Part shown: positions 8,450 through 16,951 of the stretch, in pieces
Position numbering within the stretch: the first letter of the stretch is position 1
How the letters are laid out: the number at the start of each line of letters is the position of its first letter
DNA from: Actinomadura kijaniata NBRC 14229
GTDB taxonomy: Bacteria > Actinomycetota > Actinomycetes > Streptosporangiales > Streptosporangiaceae
Length of the DNA: 59,955 nt
Assembly: GCF_001552175.1 (NCBI RefSeq)
Contig: NZ_BCQR01000060.1
Coordinates: 1 to 59,955, forward strand
Direction of reading: 5' to 3'
Notes under the pieces: generated by a model
Seen by the model: only the letters and a program-made list of their open reading frames with translations
What the model was told of the DNA's origin: nothing
Database searches by the model: none
Program-made: the position numbers and the translations under genes

Positions 8450-9697
8450 TCAGCCGACGCCGCGCACGTTCCGGACGGTCAGTCCGGCGAGCAGCGTCAG
8501 GGCCGCGGCGACGACGAACAGGGTCTCGTATCCACCGAGCGAGGTGACGACCGGACCGGCGACGAAGGGGGCCAGGGCCTGCGGCCCGGTGTAGGAGATG
8601 TTGACGACCCCGAGGTCGCGGGCGCGGTGGGCGGCGGTGGGCAGCACCTGGGTCACCAGGGCCTGGTCCACCGACAGGAACGCGCCGTGCCCGACGGCGA
8701 GCAGCGCGGTGCCGACGAGCACGGCGGGCCAGCTCGGCCACAGCGCCCACATCATGATCCCCGCGGTCACCACGGCGCTGCCGCCGACGGCCATCCCCCT
8801 GCGCCGTCCCGTGCGGTCGGAGACGACGCCGCTGAGGAGCGCCGAGACGACGAGGACCGCGGTGAAGACCACGGAGACCTCCAGTACCCCGTCCGCTCCG
8901 GTCTTGCCGGGGAAGCGTTGCTCGTAGCGGACCTCGTCGACGAGGTAGTAGAGCACGTAGACCGTGGCCAGCGACCATCCGGTGAAGAAGAGCGCGCGGC
9001 TGGTCCAGGCCCACAGGAAGTCGGCGCGGTGAAGCCGGCCGGGACGTCCCGGCCCCGGCCCCGGCGACGGCTGGGATCTTCGCGGAGCCGCGGACGGGCG
9101 GAACGTCAGCAGCGCGAAGACGGCGGCGAACAGCAGCACCACCGCGCCGGTGAGCAGGAACGCGGGGCCGGTCCCGGAGACGACCCGCGTCACGGCGAAG
9201 ACCGGCAGCAGCGCGCTCCCGGCGGTGATGCCCATCCATCCCGCGACGGTCGCGCGCTGCCGGACCGGGACCTGGTCGGCCAGCTCCGCGGTGAGGCTCG
9301 CCTGCATGGTGTTGAGCCCGGCCTGGGCGGCGCACCACCCCGCGAGCGTTCCGGCCGCGGTCCGCTGCCCGGCGAGGAACACCAGCGCCGCGGCCGCCAG
9401 CGCCGCGCCGCCCAGCGTCCAGGGGTGGCGGCCGAACCGTCCGATCGTGCGGTCCGACAGCGCCCCGGCCACCGGGCCGACGACCATCGCGACGACCGCA
9501 CCCGCCCCGCTGACCAGCGCGAACACGGTCTCCTTGGCGTCCGGCGCGATCTCCTGCAACCGGACCGGGAGCAGCACCGCCAGCGGGGCGTAGTGGCCCA
9601 TCCACAGGCCCAGGTTGGCGAGGGCGAACGCGGCGATCCAGCCGCTCCGGACCGGCCGTGCGGGCTCTTCCGGCCGCGGGCCCCGACCTCCGCTCAG
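8450..9697 (-). CDS. MFS transporter, probably CTG-started and coupled to the upstream gene
   Basis: Twelve-helix major facilitator, probably an exporter, ending NVRGVG. The first canonical start, an ATG at 9601, falls inside the first membrane helix (WIAAFALANLGLWMGHYAPLAVL). The frame stays open upstream to a CTG at 9697 that overlaps the stop of the preceding ATPase gene as CTGA, giving 415 residues, a normal MFS length. The MFS loop 2-3 signature appears as GALSDRTIGRFGRHPW. The start is inferred; a missed GTG/ATG through sequence error is the alternative. The close coupling suggests the ATPase gene and this exporter share a transcript. Confidence 0.8.
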   Translation of the reverse strand: MSGGRGPRPEEPARPVRSGWIAAFALANLGLWMGHYAPLAVLLPVRLQEIAPDAKETVFALVSGAGAVVAMVVGPVAGALSDRTIGRFGRHPWTLGGAALAAAALVFLAGQRTAAGTLAGWCAAQAGLNTMQASLTAELADQVPVRQRATVAGWMGITAGSALLPVFAVTRVVSGTGPAFLLTGAVVLLFAAVFALLTFRPSAAPRRSQPSPGPGPGRPGRLHRADFLWAWTSRALFFTGWSLATVYVLYYLVDEVRYEQRFPGKTGADGVLEVSVVFTAVLVVSALLSGVVSDRTGRRRGMAVGGSAVVTAGIMMWALWPSWPAVLVGTALLAVGHGAFLSVDQALVTQVLPTAAHRARDLGVVNISYTGPQALAPFVAGPVVTSLGGYETLFVVAAALTLLAGLTVRNVRGVG

Positions 9698-11856
9698 CGT
9701 GTCTCCCCGCGCCCCGCGGCCGGATCGGCTCCGTTCGCCGGCGGCCCCGGACGGTGCGCACGCGCTCCGGGGCCCTCACCGAGCGCGTAACCGTAGGCGT
9801 CGTCCAGCTCCAGGTCGCGGCCCTGCCGGAAGGCCTCGTCGAACCCGTCGTCGCCGAGGAGCTCGCGGGCGGCCCGCTCGCACTCGCGGTGCCCGGCGGC
9901 CCAGAACGGCACCTGGTCGATCCGCATCCCCGTCGTCAGGCACAGCCGGTCGACGCCGCCGAGCAGACGCGCCGCGACCTCGCCCCGGCCGGAGGCGGCC
10001 GCGCACCAGGCCCGCAGCTCGATGCCCAGCGCCGCGCCCGCGACGTCCCCGAAGCGCCGTTTGATCCGCAGCGACTCCCGGTTGTGGGCGTCGGCGTCGG
10101 CGAGGTCGCCGCGCCGCCACGCGTCGAGGGCCAGGCCGTAGTGGGCGATCGAGCGGGCCCACAGCTCACCGCGCCGACGGCACTGCCGCACGCAGTCCCG
10201 GAGCGTCCGCACGGCGTCGGCGCGGCCGAGCCTCGCCAGCGAGACCCCCAGCTGCGCCATGGTCAGCAGCGGGCCCGGCCCGGCCGCCTCCAGCGCCGGC
10301 CGGTGCGCGGCGAGCGTGTCCGCCAGCAGGTCCACGGCGGTGGCGTCGTCGCCCCTGACGAACGCGGTGAGCCCGGCCATGTGACCGACGTAGGCCAGGG
10401 CGGTCTCGTCCCCCGACGCCCGTGCCGCGCGGCGCGCCAGGTCGAGCCGGGCGGCGGCCACCTCCGCCTCGTAGTGCTCGACGTCCACCCACGTGGACAC
10501 CCACAGGGCCTTGGCGAGCTCCGGGCCCGACCCGATGCCCTGCTCCAGGGCGCGCCGCAGGTAGTAGCGCCCCTCCCGGTGATGACCGCAGGCGCTCCAC
10601 AGCGGCCACAGCGCGGCCGACAGCTCCAGCGCCTTGGCCGACCCCATCTCCAGGCAGTGGTCCAGCGCCACCCGGAGGTTGGGGAACTCGGCGATGACCC
10701 GCCCGGTCCACCCGAGCTGGTCCGGGCCGGACCACTCCGCCTCGGCGCGCCTGGCCAGCCGCAGGCACGCGTCCCGGTGGCGCCGCCGGACGACGTTCTC
10801 CTCTCCCAGGTCGCGCAGCCGCTCCAGCCCGTACTCGCGGATGGTGTCCAGCATCCGGAACCCGGCGCCCTCGCGCTGCACGACGGACTGTTCCACCAGC
10901 CTCGGCATGAGCTCGGCGACCCGCGCGGGGGACAGCGGCGCGGCGCCGCAGACCTCCTTGGCCAGGTCCAGGGAGTAGTCGCCGACCAGCACCGACAGCC
11001 GCGCCCACAGGAGCCGTTCGAGGGGTTCGCACAGCTCGTGGCTCCAGCCGATCGCCGACCGCATCGTCTGGTGCCGGGGGAGCGGCGTGTAGTCGGCGGT
11101 CAGCAGCCCGAACCGGTCGTCCAGCGCGGCCTCGATCTCCTTGGGCGTCAGGTGCCGCAGCCGTGCCGCGGCCAGCTCGATCGCCAGCGGCAGGCCGTCC
11201 AGCAGGGTGCACAGGCGTGTCACGGTGTCCAGGTCGCCGGGGCCCAGGACGAACCCCGGCACCGCCTCGGCCGCCCGGTCGGCGAAGAGCGCGACCGCGT
11301 CCATGGCGGTCGCCGGCTCGTGGGCGGAGACCGGTGCCTTCGCGCCGCGGTCACCCGGCAACGGCAGCGGCATGACGGCGTAGACGCGTTCGCCCTGCAC
11401 TCCCAGGGGAATCCTGCTGGTGGCCAGGATGCTCAGGTGGCGGCATTGGATGAGCAGCTCGCCCGCCAGTTCCGCGCAGCCGGCGAGCAGGTGCTCGCAG
11501 GTGTCGAGGATCAGCAACAGGCGCTTTCCCGCCAGATGGCCGGCGAGCAGCTCGACGGGAGGCCGCGCGGTCTGCTCGTTCACCTCCAGCGTGGAAGCGA
11601 CGGTGTGCGCGAGCAGGACCGGGTCCTGCAACCCCGACAGGGGGACCTGCCAGACGCCGTCGGGGAACCGTTCGTGCAGGCCGGACGCCGCCTGCGTGGC
11701 CAACCGGGTCTTGCCCACCCCGCCGACACCGGTCAACGTCACCAGCCGGGACGACTTCAGAAGGTCCCGGACAGCGCGCACCTCCGCGCGTCGGCCTACG
11801 AAACTGGTCAGTTCCGTAGGGAGGTTGCCGGATCGGCGCACGGGGGGTTCCGCCAT
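9694..11856 (-). CDS. AfsR/LuxR-type NB-ARC ATPase lacking the DNA-binding domain
   Basis: STAND-type ATPase of about 720 residues: a P-loop GVGGVGKT at about 43-50, a Walker B region LLLILDTCEHLL, an NB-ARC/winged-helix part, then TPR-like helical repeats. Close relatives in actinobacteria usually continue after the AFRQGRDLELDDAYGYALGEG segment into a LuxR helix-turn-helix. Here the protein ends about 22 residues later without one, and there is no N-terminal BTAD/OmpR domain either. ATG at 11856 has GGAG five bases upstream; a TTG at 11877 is a weaker alternative. It may act on a partner protein. It is coupled to the MFS gene. Confidence 0.82.
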   Translation of the reverse strand: MAEPPVRRSGNLPTELTSFVGRRAEVRAVRDLLKSSRLVTLTGVGGVGKTRLATQAASGLHERFPDGVWQVPLSGLQDPVLLAHTVASTLEVNEQTARPPVELLAGHLAGKRLLLILDTCEHLLAGCAELAGELLIQCRHLSILATSRIPLGVQGERVYAVMPLPLPGDRGAKAPVSAHEPATAMDAVALFADRAAEAVPGFVLGPGDLDTVTRLCTLLDGLPLAIELAAARLRHLTPKEIEAALDDRFGLLTADYTPLPRHQTMRSAIGWSHELCEPLERLLWARLSVLVGDYSLDLAKEVCGAAPLSPARVAELMPRLVEQSVVQREGAGFRMLDTIREYGLERLRDLGEENVVRRRHRDACLRLARRAEAEWSGPDQLGWTGRVIAEFPNLRVALDHCLEMGSAKALELSAALWPLWSACGHHREGRYYLRRALEQGIGSGPELAKALWVSTWVDVEHYEAEVAAARLDLARRAARASGDETALAYVGHMAGLTAFVRGDDATAVDLLADTLAAHRPALEAAGPGPLLTMAQLGVSLARLGRADAVRTLRDCVRQCRRRGELWARSIAHYGLALDAWRRGDLADADAHNRESLRIKRRFGDVAGAALGIELRAWCAAASGRGEVAARLLGGVDRLCLTTGMRIDQVPFWAAGHRECERAARELLGDDGFDEAFRQGRDLELDDAYGYALGEGPGARAHRPGPPANGADPAAGRGETR

Positions 11857-11912
11857 GGGATCTCCGTGATCGGTCAATGCCTAGACCGCACCAGCCTAGG
11901 CAAGCGCCGGTT

Positions 11913-11937
11913 ACGTTGCGGGGGATTTCGGCAACGT
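11913..11937. promoter_or_regulatory. Inverted repeat upstream of the ATPase gene
   Basis: ACGTTGC (11913-11919) and GCAACGT (11931-11937) form a perfect 7-bp dyad with an 11-bp spacer, 57 bp before the ATPase gene start. A CCTAGG palindrome lies nearby at 11895-11900. Possible operator; no regulator can be assigned. Confidence 0.3.
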
Positions 11938-12036
11938 TCGGTAAAGGCGCGGGAGGCGGGGACCGTCCTGCTTCCGTCGGACGGCGGCCCGTTCGAGAAC
12001 CGCGCAAGCCGCGGCGACCACCCGGCGACGGCGCCT

Positions 12037-13212
12037 TCACCGCCTTCCCGACCGGGCGCCGCCCGCCGCCACGGCCAGTCCGGCGAGCATGAAGGCGGCG
12101 CCGAGGGCGCACGCGGCCGTCCACCCGCCGAACCGGTAGGCGGCCGTCCCGCCCGCGGAACCGGCGACGCCCCCGAGGGTGTAGACCGTCATGTACGCCG
12201 ACGCGACCCGGGACCGGGCACCGTTCACCAGGCCGTACACCACGCTCAGGTTCACCAGGTGCGTGCCGTGGACGGCGACGTCCAGCGCCAGCATCCCCAC
12301 GACCAGCCAGCCCAGGCGCCCGCCGCCGCCCGCCCCGGCCATCGCGAACGCGGCGGTGCCCAGCGCGAGCAGCCCCCACGTCAGGGGACGTTGCCGCCCC
12401 CGGTCGGCGGCCCGCCCGACGGGGCGCGCCGCGAGCGCGCCCGCCGCGCCGACCAGCGCGAACAGCCCGATCCGCGCCTCGCCGTAGCGGTAGGGGGCCG
12501 CCGCCAGCAGGAACGCCACGGTCGCCCAGAAGACGGTGAACCCCGCGAACGCACAGGCGCCGACGACCGAACGCCGCCGTAGCTCCGGCTCCCGCGCCGC
12601 CAGCCGTACCGTCGCCCGGAGCTGCCCGCCGTATCCCATCGCGGTCTCGGGCGGGGCCGGGAGCATGACGCGCGCCAGGACGCCCGCCAGCGCCAGCGTG
12701 ACCACCGCCGCCGCCCCGAACAGCGCCCGCCATCCCACCGCCTCCGCGACCAGGCCCGCGACCGTCCGGGACAGCAGGATCCCCGCCAGCCCGCCGCTCA
12801 GCACCGTCCCGACGACCCGGCCGCGCGTGCCCTCACCGGCGAGCCCGGCGGCGTACGCGACGAGGACGTTCACCACGCCCGCGCTGGTCAGCCCGATCGC
12901 CGCGCCCGCGACGAGCAGCACCTCGACCGGCGGAGCGGCGGCGGTCAGGCCGAGCGCCGCCGCGTCCGCGCACAGCAGCAGGACCACCAGGGGACGGCGC
13001 CGCACGATGTCGCCCAGCGGCACGACCAGCACGAGCGCCAGCGCGTACCCGAGCTGTCCCGCGGTGGTCAGGGCCCCGACCGCGGCGTCCGCCCCGTAGG
13101 ACCGGGAGATCTGCGGGAGCAACGGCTGGCAGTAGTAGAGGTTGGCGATCGTCAGGCCGTACACGGCCGCGAGGAGCCAGATCGTCCGGCGGCTCTGGGG
13201 AAGCGTTGTCAC
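12037..13212 (-). CDS. MFS transporter divergent from mocR
   Basis: A major facilitator of 391 residues and twelve predicted helices, of the YnfM/EmrD-like drug-resistance type: TIANLYYCQPLLPQIS in helix 1 and PLGDIVRRRPLVV at loop 2-3. It probably exports a small molecule. The GTG start at 13212 has no clear ribosome site, but a TAGCGT hexamer (a -10-like element) ends 7 bases before it on this strand, so the mRNA may be leaderless. It is divergent from a MocR regulator across only 47 bp and is the likely regulatory target. Confidence 0.83.
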   Translation of the reverse strand: MTTLPQSRRTIWLLAAVYGLTIANLYYCQPLLPQISRSYGADAAVGALTTAGQLGYALALVLVVPLGDIVRRRPLVVLLLCADAAALGLTAAAPPVEVLLVAGAAIGLTSAGVVNVLVAYAAGLAGEGTRGRVVGTVLSGGLAGILLSRTVAGLVAEAVGWRALFGAAAVVTLALAGVLARVMLPAPPETAMGYGGQLRATVRLAAREPELRRRSVVGACAFAGFTVFWATVAFLLAAAPYRYGEARIGLFALVGAAGALAARPVGRAADRGRQRPLTWGLLALGTAAFAMAGAGGGGRLGWLVVGMLALDVAVHGTHLVNLSVVYGLVNGARSRVASAYMTVYTLGGVAGSAGGTAAYRFGGWTAACALGAAFMLAGLAVAAGGARSGRR

Positions 13213-13233
13213 CGCAGCGACGCTAGGCGCCGA

Positions 13234-13255
13234 TTGGGTCAGGGCTAAGATCCAA
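13234..13255. promoter_or_regulatory. Candidate MocR operator between divergent genes
   Basis: TTGGGTC (13234-13240) and GATCCAA (13249-13255) form a dyad with one mismatch and an 8-bp spacer, inside the 47-bp gap between the MFS and mocR genes. It covers a TAAGAT -10-like element (13245-13250) that ends 9 bases before the mocR ATG. Confidence 0.45.
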
Positions 13256-13259
13256 CAGC

Positions 13260-14654
13260 ATGGCGGATCAGTGGCCCAATTCCGGACTCGACCTGCACCT
13301 GGAGATCGACCCGACGGTTCCCGGACGCCGGGCGGGCCTGGAGAAGGCGCTGCGCGACGCCGTCCAGGACGGGCGGCTCGCGCCGGGCGCCCGGCTGCCC
13401 GCCACCCGCCGGCTCGCCGACGAGCTGGGCCTGTCGCGTGGAACGGTCCGCGCCGCCTACGACCAGCTCATCGCGGAGGGCTACCTCACCGCCCGCCAGG
13501 GCGCGGGCACGACGGTGGCCCGCCTCCCGCGCCCGCACGGCGACGGCGCCGAACTTCCGGCGCCGTCGGATCGCCCCCGCCACGACCTGCGCCCGGGCAG
13601 CCCCGACGTGTCCGCGTTCCCGAGGGCGGCGTGGCTGCTGTCGGCCCGCCGCGCGCTCACCGCCGCGCCCGCCGACGCGTTCGGCTACGGCGATCCGCGC
13701 GGACGGCCCGAGCTGCGCGCCGCGCTCGCCGACTACCTCGGGCGGACCCGCGGCGTGCTCGCCCGGCCCGGCCAGATCGTGATCACCAACGGGTACTCCC
13801 AGGCCCTGGGGCTGCTCGCCCGCGTGACCGGCGGCGTGGTCGCGATGGAGGACCCGGGCGTCGGGCTCCACCGCGACATCGTCCGGCACGCCGGCGCGCA
13901 CGTCGTCCCGCTGCCGGTGGACGACCGCGGCGCGCGCACCGACCTGCTCACCGGGAGCGTGACCGCCGTCGAGGTGACCCCGGCCCACCAGTACCCGACC
14001 GGGCGCACCCTGCACCCCTGCCGCCGCCGGGCCCTCGTCACCTGGGCCCGCGACACCGGCGGCCTGATCATCGAGAACGACTACGACGGCGAGTTCCGCT
14101 ACGACCGGCAGCCCGTCGGCGCCGTCCAGGGCACCGCGCCCGACCACGTCGCCTACCTCGGCACCGCCTCCAAGACCCTCGGCCCGGCCCTGCGGCTGGC
14201 GTGGATGGTGCTGCCGCCGCGCCTGCTCGAACCGGTCGTCGAGGCCAAGCGGCTGAGCGACCACCACACCGAGGGGCTCGGCCAGCTCACCCTCGCCGAC
14301 TTCATCGCCGGTCACGCCTACGACCGGCACATCCGCGCGTCCCGGCTCCGCTACCGGCGGCGCCGGGACCGGCTGGTCGCGGCCCTGGCGCCGTCCGGCC
14401 TGTCCGCGCAGGGCATCGCCGCGGGCCTGCAGGCCCTCGTGCCGCTCCGCCCGGACGGCCCGGCCGAACGGGACGTCCTCGCCGCGGCCGCCGAACACGG
14501 CCTGGCGCTGGGGCGCCTCGGCGACCGCTGGCACACTGCCGAGGAGAACAGCCCGCAGGGGCTCATCATCGGCTACGCGCGGCCGCCGGAGCACGCCTAC
14601 CCGGCGGCGCTCGACGCCCTCGCGACGGTGCTGCGCGCCGTCCTTCCCGGTTGA
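13260..14654 (+). CDS. MocR-type PLP-dependent GntR regulator
   Basis: Transcription factor with an N-terminal GntR winged helix (LPATRRLADELGLSRGTVRAAYDQL at about 46-70, split) fused to a type I aminotransferase-like domain. That domain has GYGDPRGRPELR (143-154), ENDYDGEFRY (272-281), and the PLP-lysine segment GTASKTLGP with Lys 305. MocR regulators sense PLP or an amino compound. At 464 residues the length is normal. The ATG at 13260 lacks a ribosome site and is 9 bases after TAAGAT, suggesting a leaderless mRNA. It probably controls itself and the divergent MFS gene. Confidence 0.87.
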   Translation: MADQWPNSGLDLHLEIDPTVPGRRAGLEKALRDAVQDGRLAPGARLPATRRLADELGLSRGTVRAAYDQLIAEGYLTARQGAGTTVARLPRPHGDGAELPAPSDRPRHDLRPGSPDVSAFPRAAWLLSARRALTAAPADAFGYGDPRGRPELRAALADYLGRTRGVLARPGQIVITNGYSQALGLLARVTGGVVAMEDPGVGLHRDIVRHAGAHVVPLPVDDRGARTDLLTGSVTAVEVTPAHQYPTGRTLHPCRRRALVTWARDTGGLIIENDYDGEFRYDRQPVGAVQGTAPDHVAYLGTASKTLGPALRLAWMVLPPRLLEPVVEAKRLSDHHTEGLGQLTLADFIAGHAYDRHIRASRLRYRRRRDRLVAALAPSGLSAQGIAAGLQALVPLRPDGPAERDVLAAAAEHGLALGRLGDRWHTAEENSPQGLIIGYARPPEHAYPAALDALATVLRAVLPG

Positions 14655-14694
14655 CCGGCGGAGCCCGGCCCGCCGTGGCCGACAGGGGAGGAAC

Positions 14695-14805
14695 GTAACG
14701 GATCAGCGACTCGCGACGTATCTGGACGACCTCTACCGGGAGAGCCAGGAGCGCGACCGCCCGCTCTGACTGCGCAACATGACACCGGCCGCGACGGGCC
14801 GGGCT
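14695..14805 (+). pseudogene. Remnant of an O-methyltransferase-like N-terminus
   Basis: After GGGGAGG (14685-14691) a frame reads TDQRLATYLDDLYRESQERD, then a TGA stop at 14767, and continues in frame LRNMTPAATGRA before losing sense. The DLYRE...D...LRNMTP pattern resembles the N-terminus of actinobacterial class I SAM O-methyltransferases; this is recognition from memory. There is no proper start codon (GTA ACG) and no methyltransferase domain follows. The rest of the gap to 14988 shows nothing recognisable. Confidence 0.35.
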
Positions 14806-14988
14806 CCATCCGGGAGGTCGCGCGGGTCGGTGGGGCGCACCAGTCGGTCATGGTGGTCATGGCGGTGAGGTGGCCGCAGCCGATGAAGACCGCTTCGGCC
14901 TCCGTCCAGGGGCGGCGAGGTGGTCGTGGAACGCCGGATGCCACGCCGGGGAGTCCGCCGAGATCGGTGCAGGCGTACTGCCCGGCCG

Positions 14989-16269
14989 TCACTCCGGTGG
15001 CGTGCGGTCGACCAGGTGGCCGTTCTTCCAGATGGCGGTGATGGCGCGCAGGTCGGTGATGTCGGTGGTGGGGTCGCCGTCCACCAGGAGAAGGTCGGCG
15101 CGCAGGCCGGGGGCGATGCGGCCGCGGTCGGTCAGGCCGAACTCGCGGGCCGGTACCGAGGTCGCCGCGGCGAGGGCCGCGCGAGGGCTGAGACCGGCGC
15201 GGACCAGATGGGCGAGTTCGACCAGCATGCTGACGCCGTTGGCGTTCGCGCGGATCGGCGCGTCGGTGCCGGCCAGGATCGGCACCCCCGCCGCGTGCAG
15301 CCGGCGGACGTTCGCCGAGCCGACCTTCAGGAAGTCGGGCCGGCCCGGCCGGTCCTCCGGCCGCTGTTCGAGCAGGTACCGCTGCGTTCCGCTGAGCCAG
15401 GGCGTGACCCGGGCGTCGGCCAGCAGCTCTCTGGCGCCGATGCCCCAGTCGACGACCGAAAGGGTCGGCACGACGAAAGCTCCGCCACGGCGGATCTCCG
15501 CGATGTCGTGGGGGCCTCCCTCGGTGTCCCAGAAGACGTGCACGAGGCCGTCGGCGGCGGCCCGGACGGCGGTCAGCGCGAGCGGGAGCTTCTCGGCGTG
15601 CACCACCGCGCGACGACGGTGCCGGTGTGCGGCGGCGATCACCCTCTGGAACTGGTCGGCCGTCAGGGTGGGCAGCGTCGACCTGGGCGGCGGGCCCCCG
15701 TTCTCCAGGATCACCTTCACGTAGTCGGAGCCCTCGGCGACCCGGTCGGCGACGAACCGTTCGATGTCGGTGTCGGCGGTCACGCGCGGAAAGTCCCAGC
15801 CCGGCCGGACGGGGTGGCCGCCCGGCACGGTGACGCCGACGCCCGCCGACCACAGGTCCGCCTGGTCGGTCCTGGCCACCGAACGGCGCTGCCGCCGGGC
15901 GTCGGCCAGCACCGACGGGTCGGAGAACATGTCGAGCTCGGTGGTGACCCCGAACCGCAGCGCGTCCGCCCGGCTGCCCTCGAACGAGTGGACGTGACAG
16001 TCGATCAGCCCGGGCAGCAGCGTCCGTCCCTCACCGTCGTACACCTGGTGGCGAGATGACGGGGACAGGTCGCCCACGGCGACGATCCGCCCGTCGGCGA
16101 CGAGCACCGAGCCGCGCCCCGTCACCCGGCGGCCGTCGAAGATCCGGACGTCCCGGATGACGAAGGTCCCGCCCGTCCCGGCCACTGCGGCCGACGGAAC
16201 GGCGACGGCGGCGACGGCCAGGCCGGGGACCAGAGAAAGGACGCGGCGACGTGATGCTCGATGGCTCAT
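14989..16269 (-). CDS. Secreted amidohydrolase-family protein
   Basis: Metal-dependent hydrolase of the amidohydrolase superfamily (imidazolonepropionase/prolidase-like group), 426 residues. The start MSHRASRRRVLSLVPGLAV looks like a twin-arginine export signal with an AVAG-type cleavage region near residue 30. The metal motif HxH is in IDCHVHSF (His 92, His 94). Further ligands are likely in the VVHAEK segment and in AGTDAPI. The ATG at 16269 was chosen because it begins exactly at the signal sequence; the frame runs on to 16401 without plausible protein sequence. The substrate is unknown. It is transcribed away from blaI. Confidence 0.85.
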   Translation of the reverse strand: MSHRASRRRVLSLVPGLAVAAVAVPSAAVAGTGGTFVIRDVRIFDGRRVTGRGSVLVADGRIVAVGDLSPSSRHQVYDGEGRTLLPGLIDCHVHSFEGSRADALRFGVTTELDMFSDPSVLADARRQRRSVARTDQADLWSAGVGVTVPGGHPVRPGWDFPRVTADTDIERFVADRVAEGSDYVKVILENGGPPPRSTLPTLTADQFQRVIAAAHRHRRRAVVHAEKLPLALTAVRAAADGLVHVFWDTEGGPHDIAEIRRGGAFVVPTLSVVDWGIGARELLADARVTPWLSGTQRYLLEQRPEDRPGRPDFLKVGSANVRRLHAAGVPILAGTDAPIRANANGVSMLVELAHLVRAGLSPRAALAAATSVPAREFGLTDRGRIAPGLRADLLLVDGDPTTDITDLRAITAIWKNGHLVDRTPPE

Positions 16270-16410
16270 GCGCCCTGACGGTACGAAGAAGGGAAACGCG
16301 ACGTAATCGACTTTCGTCGCCATCGGCGCGACCCAAGTCTGCCGTTGAGACCTGCCCCCGGACGAAGAGGAGCGCCGCGACCTGCCAGAACGCTGCTTCA
16401 ACCAGCGACG

Positions 16411-16429
16411 TTACTACCATGCGTAGTAA
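16411..16429. promoter_or_regulatory. BlaI-type operator, site a
   Basis: TTACTAC-N5-GTAGTAA, a perfect dyad with the core TACTA-N7-TAGTA at 16412-16428. It lies in the 307-bp gap between the divergent amidohydrolase and blaI genes, 148 bp before blaI. The same core recurs at four other places in the window. Confidence 0.6.
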
Positions 16430-16525
16430 GTAAAGGCTGGCGAGAGCTGCTTTCGGCCCGCACACGGAGTGCTGAGAGATGTAGAGATGTGACGGCGAAG
16501 GGCCGTGCCGGACTTGGCCACTGGT

Positions 16526-16542
16526 TACTATGGCCGGTAGTA
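16526..16542 (+). promoter_or_regulatory. BlaI-type operator and likely blaI promoter, site b
   Basis: TACTA-N7-TAGTA at 16526-16542, 34 bp before the blaI start. TTGGCC at 16514-16519 is followed 18 bases later by TAGTAG, which would make a promoter with the operator on its -10. This suggests autorepression. Confidence 0.6.
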
Positions 16543-16576
16543 GGCGTGCTGTCCGGTCGGAGAGGCCAGGTGAGCC

Positions 16577-16951
16577 ATGGCGCTGTCCCGGTTCGGTGAG
16601 CTTGAGGCCGCCGTCATGGAGCGCATGTGGACCTACGGCCGTCCGGTCAACGTGCGGGCCGTCCTGGAGGACCTCGAGAAGGACCGGACGATCGCCTACA
16701 CCACCGTCATGACGGTGATGGACAACCTTCACAAGAAGGGATGGCTGCGCCGCAGGAAGGTGGGGCGGGCCTTCGAGTACGAGCCGGTGGCCAGCAGGGA
16801 GGGCTACACCGCCAAGCTCATGCGCGAGGCGCTGGCCACCAGCGAGAACCAGGCCGCCGCCCTGGTGCACTTCCTCTCCGACCTCTCACCGTCCGAGGCC
16901 CGGGCGCTCCGCGCCGCCCTGAAGATCGTGCCGCAGGACACCGACGAGTGA
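16577..16951 (+). CDS. blaI: BlaI/MecI/CopY-family repressor, orphan
   Basis: Winged-helix dimeric repressor of 124 residues. The DNA-binding domain runs from ELEAAVMERMW through VRAVLEDLEKDRTIAYTTVMTVMDNLHKKGWLRRRKVGRAFEY (split), and a C-terminal dimerisation helix follows (LSPSEARALRAALKI). Family members repress beta-lactamase or wall-stress genes until a BlaR1/MecR1 (M56) protease cleaves them. No such protease gene follows, which is unusual; the next 407 bp has no gene. ATG at 16577 with GAGAGGCCAGGTGA upstream. Two copies of a TACTA-N7-TAGTA dyad precede it, and others precede wall genes downstream. Confidence 0.88.
   Translation: MALSRFGELEAAVMERMWTYGRPVNVRAVLEDLEKDRTIAYTTVMTVMDNLHKKGWLRRRKVGRAFEYEPVASREGYTAKLMREALATSENQAAALVHFLSDLSPSEARALRAALKIVPQDTDE

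Noticed and set aside
9658..12582. 974-codon plus-strand frame
   Set aside because: It runs antisense to the ATPase and MFS genes and has no recognisable domain.
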